Below, one piece after another: positions 60,828 to 64,000 of a DNA stretch of 64,000 nt. Numbering within the stretch: position 1 is the first letter of the stretch; each line of letters opens with the position of its first letter. The stretch covers positions 682,001-746,000 of the forward strand of contig NC_015635.1 in the NCBI RefSeq assembly GCF_000270245.1, in the 5' to 3' direction. Source of the DNA: Microlunatus phosphovorus NM-1 (GTDB lineage: Bacteria > Actinomycetota > Actinomycetes > Propionibacteriales > Propionibacteriaceae). Below the pieces are notes generated by a model. The model did no database searches. It had not been told where the DNA came from and was given only the letters and a program-made list of their open reading frames with translations. Made by a program: the position numbers and the translations under genes.

Positions 60828-60983
60828 GTGGCCCACGGGCGCGAGACGTACCCGCTGCCCGCACAATCTGCGGGCGTTTGTGGCCCGCAGGCGCAAGCCG
60901 TACCCGATCCCTGTCCGTTTCGTGCGCGTCTGTGGCCCCTGGGCACGAGACGAACCCGATTCGCGTGGGGCCGGGTGATCGTG
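60828..60983. repeat. 52-bp tandem array, copy B, three units and a degenerate fourth
   Basis: GTGGCCC begins at 60828, 60880 and 60932, exactly 52 bases apart. Each unit continues with a GGGCGCGAGACGTACCCG-type core; the rest differs. A weaker fourth unit follows from about 60984 (CCTGGCCGGCGGCGC...ACCCGC). It shares period and core with the array at 223-430. It fills most of the 302-base gap between the SDR and the ABC-2 genes. Confidence 0.75.
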
Positions 60984-61082
60984 CCTGGCCGGCGGCGCAT
61001 ACCCGCGGGATTGAACCGATCGCGACACGCCCGGTGGTGTCCGCGACGCGCCTTGGGCATTGACCGAGTGACTCGCTCGTCC

Positions 61083-61088
61083 TAGTGT
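61083..61088 (+). promoter_or_regulatory. -10 box TAGTGT of the ABC-2 operon
   Basis: TAGTGT lies nine bases before the GTG at 61098, suggesting a leaderless or nearly leaderless transcript. No Shine-Dalgarno is visible. Confidence 0.4.
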
Positions 61089-61097
61089 CACGCGATT

Positions 61098-61892
61098 GTG
61101 CGTACCTACTTCCAGCTCGGCGCCGCCGGCTTTCGCAGGTACAGCACCTATCGGCTGGCCATCGTCGCCGGCGTGTTCACCCAATCGGTCTTCGGTTTCA
61201 TCCGGGTCAGTGTCTTGTTCGCCGCGATCACGGTAGCCGGTGGTGAGCTGGCGGGATACGACCAGCGGCAGGCATCGACGTACGTCTGGCTCGGTCAGGC
61301 TCTGCTCGCGCCGTTGGCGCTGTTCGGCTGGAGTGAGCTGGCCGACCGGATCAAGAACGGCGACATCGCCGTCGACCTGGCCCGACCGGTCGACGTGCAG
61401 CTGGCCTGGTGGGCCGCCGACTTCGGTCGGGCGCTGTTCCAGCTGCTGACCCGAGGACTGGCACCGCTGGTGATCGGGGCGATCACCGTGGGCATCGCCC
61501 TGCCGGGCTCGTGGACGGCCTATCCCTTGGGCGCGATCAGTGTCGTGCTGGGCGTTTCGCTGAGCTTCGTCCTTCGGTTCGAGGTCAACCTGGTCGCCTT
61601 CTGGATGATCGACATCCGCGGCTTCATCGGGCTCTACTTCGTCGTCGTCGCTCCGTTCAGCGGTCTTTACATACCGGTCCACCTGTTCCCGGACTGGCTG
61701 AAGACCATTGCGTACGCCACCCCGTTCCCGTCGCTGCTGCAGTTCCCGATCGACGTGCTCAGCGGTCGGGTGCTTGGCAGCGATGCGCTGCTGGTGGTCG
61801 CCATGCAGGCCGGCTGGCTGGTTCTGCTCGTCGTCTTGACCCGTTGGCTGATGGCTCGAGCGGCGCGGAAGCTGGTGGTGCAGGGTGGTTGA
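61098..61892 (+). CDS. ABC-2 type permease, first subunit
   Basis: A 264-residue membrane protein with six predicted helices. It resembles the DUF990/ABC-2 permeases (FQLGAAGFRRYSTYRLAIVAGVFTQSVFGFIR; IKNGDIAVDLARPVDVQ; PFSGLYIPVHLFPDWLKTIAYATPFPSLLQFPIDVLSG). These occur in pairs with one ATPase. The 3' end overlaps the second permease gene by eight bases. Function is probably export of a lipid or small hydrophobic compound, based only on relatives. Confidence 0.85.
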   Translation: MRTYFQLGAAGFRRYSTYRLAIVAGVFTQSVFGFIRVSVLFAAITVAGGELAGYDQRQASTYVWLGQALLAPLALFGWSELADRIKNGDIAVDLARPVDVQLAWWAADFGRALFQLLTRGLAPLVIGAITVGIALPGSWTAYPLGAISVVLGVSLSFVLRFEVNLVAFWMIDIRGFIGLYFVVVAPFSGLYIPVHLFPDWLKTIAYATPFPSLLQFPIDVLSGRVLGSDALLVVAMQAGWLVLLVVLTRWLMARAARKLVVQGG

Positions 61893-62715
61893 GGTCAAGC
61901 CCGTCTCGGTGGGGATCAGCCGGCGCCGGGCGGTCGGTGTGTTGTTGGGATCCCGGGTTCGCAGCCAGACCGCGTACCGCGCCAGCTTCTGGCTGACCGT
62001 GCTCACCTCGGTCGGCATCGGTCTGATCGAGTTCATCGAGATCTATGTGATCTTGACCAACGTGCCCGTCTTCGGCGGTCTGAGTTTTGCCCAAGCCGCG
62101 TTGGTGTTCGCCCTGGCCAATACGAGCTTCGCCCTCGCGGACCTGGTGTTCGGCCAGCTCGACACGGTGCCCTCCCTGCTGCGAATGGGCCGGCTCGAGG
62201 TGATGCTGGTGCGACCGCTGCCGCTGTTGGTCCAGCTCGTCACCAGCGACTTCCAACTGCGCCGACTCGGCCGGGCCGCGGTCGGTCTGGTGATCATGGT
62301 CATCGCGTTGACCCAGTTGGACCTCGCCCTCACGCCCGCGACGCTCTACCTGCTGATCATCACACCGCTCGTGGGCGCGGCGATCTACGGTGCGCTGTTC
62401 GTGCTGGCCGGCGGCCTGCAGTTCTTCCTGATCGACGGAGCCGAGTTCACCGCGGCCTTCCTCTACGGCGGCTCGTACGCCGGGCAGCTGCCGGGCAGCG
62501 TGCTGCTGCCGCCGGTCCGGATCTTGTTCACTTTCGTCATCCCGGCGACCGCCACCGCCTACCTGCCCGGTCTGCTCATCCTCGGGCTGCCCGGCCCCGC
62601 GTTCCTGCCGGCCTGGCTCGGCTGGTTCGCGCCCGTGTTCGCCGTCTGGGCCTGGGTATTGGCCCTGCTCGCCTGGCGCGCCGGCATTCGCCGATTCACC
62701 GGAGCTGGAGGTTGA
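61885..62715 (+). CDS. ABC-2 type permease, second subunit
   Basis: A 276-residue membrane protein with six helices (ASFWLTVLTSVGIGLIEFIEIYVILTNV; FALANTSFALADLVFGQLDTVPSLLRMGRLEVMLVRPLP). It has the G-E-V-LVRP loop shared with the first subunit (DLARP there), typical of the DUF990 group. GTG at 61885 lies within the end of the previous gene. It forms a heterodimeric channel with the first subunit. Confidence 0.85.
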   Translation: MVEVKPVSVGISRRRAVGVLLGSRVRSQTAYRASFWLTVLTSVGIGLIEFIEIYVILTNVPVFGGLSFAQAALVFALANTSFALADLVFGQLDTVPSLLRMGRLEVMLVRPLPLLVQLVTSDFQLRRLGRAAVGLVIMVIALTQLDLALTPATLYLLIITPLVGAAIYGALFVLAGGLQFFLIDGAEFTAAFLYGGSYAGQLPGSVLLPPVRILFTFVIPATATAYLPGLLILGLPGPAFLPAWLGWFAPVFAVWAWVLALLAWRAGIRRFTGAGG

Positions 62716-62717
62716 TC

Positions 62718-63686
62718 ATGACCACTCGAGAGCCGATCGTCGAGTTCGCCGACCTGCGGCGCTCGTTCGTCGTCCGCCAGAAGGCCGGCAAAGTGCGGCG
62801 TACCAAGAAGGTCGTGCACGCCGTCGACGGGATCAGCGTGCGGATCGAGGCCGGCGAGTCGTGCGGCTACATCGGCGCCAACGGCGCGGGCAAGTCGACC
62901 ACCATCAAGATGATCACCGGCATCCTGGTGCCGACATCCGGCTCGGTACGCACCTGCGGCCTCGACCCGGTGCCGCAGCGGCGGACCCTCGCCCGCGAGA
63001 TCGGGGTGGTGTTCGGTCAGCGCAGCCAGCTGTGGTGGGACCTTCCGCTGCGCGATTCGTTCCAGATCCTGGCGGCGATCCACCGACTCGACCCGACCGT
63101 CGCGCGGGAACGGACCGATCAGCTGATCGACGGCCTGGGCATTGCCGACCAGCTCGACACCCCGGTACGTCAGTTGTCCCTTGGCGAACGGATGCGTGGC
63201 GAGGTGGCGGCTGCCTTGGTGCACAGCCCGCGGCTGCTGGTGCTGGACGAGCCGACCATCGGGCTGGACATGATCAGCAAAGAGCGGTTGAGGCACTTCC
63301 TGATTGCCGAGCGGGCCGAGCACGGCACCACGCTGCTGCTCACCACCCATGACATGAGCGACATCGAGCGGCTCTGCGATCGAGTGCTCGTCGTCGACCA
63401 TGGTCGGCTGGTGTACGACGGCTCGTTGCCCGACCTGGCCCAGCGCGTTGCCCTGCAGCGCGTGCTGGTCGTCGACCTCTGGGAGCCGCACGCGCCGCTG
63501 CAGCTCAGCGGGGCGACCTGGATCGAGAGCGAGGGCGGCGGCATCCGCCAGCGACTTGCCTTCTCACCCAGTCGGACCACCGCAGCGAAGGTGCTGGCCG
63601 AGGTCTCGGCGCAGGTCGAGGTACGCGACCTCACCTTGGAAGAGCCGGCCATCGAGGACATCGTCCGGACGCTCTACGCGAGCTGA
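62718..63686 (+). CDS. ABC-2 transporter ATP-binding protein
   Basis: A 322-residue ATPase of the DrrA/NatA class. Walker A is GANGAGKST, the Q-loop is GQRSQLWWDLP, the signature is LSLGERMRGEVAAALVHSP, Walker B LLVLDEPTIGLD and the switch histidine is in LLLTTHDMSD. The signature has LSLGE rather than LSGGQ, common in this group. GGAGG lies six bases before the ATG at 62718. A C-terminal 80-residue regulatory domain follows. It completes the three-gene exporter. Confidence 0.92.
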   Translation: MTTREPIVEFADLRRSFVVRQKAGKVRRTKKVVHAVDGISVRIEAGESCGYIGANGAGKSTTIKMITGILVPTSGSVRTCGLDPVPQRRTLAREIGVVFGQRSQLWWDLPLRDSFQILAAIHRLDPTVARERTDQLIDGLGIADQLDTPVRQLSLGERMRGEVAAALVHSPRLLVLDEPTIGLDMISKERLRHFLIAERAEHGTTLLLTTHDMSDIERLCDRVLVVDHGRLVYDGSLPDLAQRVALQRVLVVDLWEPHAPLQLSGATWIESEGGGIRQRLAFSPSRTTAAKVLAEVSAQVEVRDLTLEEPAIEDIVRTLYAS

Positions 63687-63711
63687 ATGGTCGTACTCGC
63701 TGGGTCCGCCC

Positions 63712-63810
63712 TTCGAGCCCGGCTACTTCGTCGTCGTTCGGAGAGGAAGAACGCCTCTCCTCTCTCCTTCTCAGCACGCCGGCGGGCGGCCCCGGCCGCT
63801 CGCACTCCGG
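63712..63810 (-). repeat. Possible degenerate third copy (Z) of the inverted-repeat element
   Basis: Read on the minus strand, GTGCGAGCGG, then CGGCGTGCTGAGAAG and later CGACGACGAAGTAGCCGG follow in the same order and similar spacing as GTGAGCGGG, CGGCGTGCGGAGAAG and CGACGACGTAGCCGG in element X. The ends are not clear. Confidence 0.35.
63740..63760 (+). terminator. Hairpin after the ABC-2 operon
   Basis: GGAGAGG (63740-63746) pairs with CCTCTCC (63754-63760), seven-base loop, followed by TCTCTCCTTCTC. It lies inside the degenerate element Z. Confidence 0.55.
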
Positions 63811-63825
63811 CTAGGCCGATTGACG

Positions 63826-64000
63826 TCAGAGAACCCTCACCTGACATCGGATTCCCGGGACTGCTGCGAGCTTGCGATCCGTGGTCAGCAGAGGCTCGCC
63901 CAAGGCTTCGGCGAGGGCGACGTAGGTGCTGTCTGGGCCGAGACCCTTGTCCCTGGCGAAGGTGACTCCTCAACCAACCGTGACGTCTTTGCCGTTGGAC
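63826..64000 (-). pseudogene. Remnant of a PIN-domain toxin (vapC-like), runs off the window
   Basis: A minus-strand frame ending at 63826 encodes GLGPDSTYVALAEALGEPLL followed by TTDRKLAAVPGIRCQVRVL, the C-terminal active-site region of VapC toxins (Asp of the YVALAE helix and of TTDRKL). In the same frame a TGA occurs at 63970-63972 and no start codon lies after it, so this end is interrupted. The remainder would lie beyond the window. No antitoxin gene is visible here. Confidence 0.55.

Overview
The window is a high-GC chromosomal segment of an actinobacterium. The evidence is strongly GC-biased third codon positions, many GTG starts, TANNNT boxes six to nine bases before start codons (leaderless transcripts), DUF2510, DUF3151, DUF6325 and DUF2293 proteins and a class E sortase. 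The gene content fits Propionibacteriales, perhaps a Microlunatus relative; that placement is an inference. No rRNA, tRNA, phage, transposase or CRISPR-cas gene was seen.

Layout. 1-494 is a repeat-rich intergenic stretch (a 64-bp direct repeat, then four 52-bp units). 495-2076 holds a spermidine-synthase-like gene and a CPBP protease. 2132-10238 is a complete histidine degradation locus: hutH-hutU-M20 amidohydrolase-hutF-hutI on the minus strand and a divergent IclR regulator. 10254-13890 holds a membrane protein, a sugar-porter MFS with a palindrome-rich leader, and an aminotransferase. 13919-23421 holds two DUF2510 paralogues, sortase E, SHOCT/DUF6325/HerA-like genes, pyrE, LemA, an aldo/keto reductase, DedA and a TrmH methyltransferase. 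23464-25777 has a VapBC pair, a small membrane protein and an acyltransferase. 26039-31843 is a secreted 1934-residue amylase-pullulanase. 31989-37221 is a FadR regulator, an APC permease, a solute-binding lipoprotein and a DUF294/CBS protein. 37313-40682 is a GntR regulator, an orphan sugar-binding lipoprotein and a LacI regulator. 40811-43781 holds a membrane protein, fba and corA. 43795-46694 is a small accessory block with three copies of one palindromic repeat. 46760-49764 holds a sarcosine-oxidase-like enzyme, a DUF3151 protein and purA. 49785-56943 is a fructan/sucrose locus (LacI, two GH32, two permeases, a frameshifted binding protein). 57213-60795 is purD-purB-SDR. 60828-60983 is a second 52-bp array, and 61098-63686 is an ABC-2 exporter. 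The window ends in a vapC remnant.

How it works together. The housekeeping backbone (pyrE, trmH-like, dedA, fba, Mg transporter, DUF3151, purA, then purD-purB) resembles a neighbourhood known in other actinobacteria, but here it is separated by carbon-uptake and polysaccharide-degradation islands, each with its own regulator and visible operators. The amylase-pullulanase works outside the cell on alpha-glucans; the GH32 proteins lack visible signal peptides and probably act on imported fructosides. The hut genes funnel histidine to glutamate, with an M20 hydrolase in the place where HutG would be expected.

The most unusual content is non-genic. At least four families of dispersed palindromic or tandem repeats occur: an inverted-repeat-ended element carrying a CPAC micro-ORF, a 52-bp periodic array present at both ends of the window, a 58-62 bp palindrome present three times, and a hairpin present twice with compensatory base changes. 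There is also a 20-codon fossil of a lost ABC permease.
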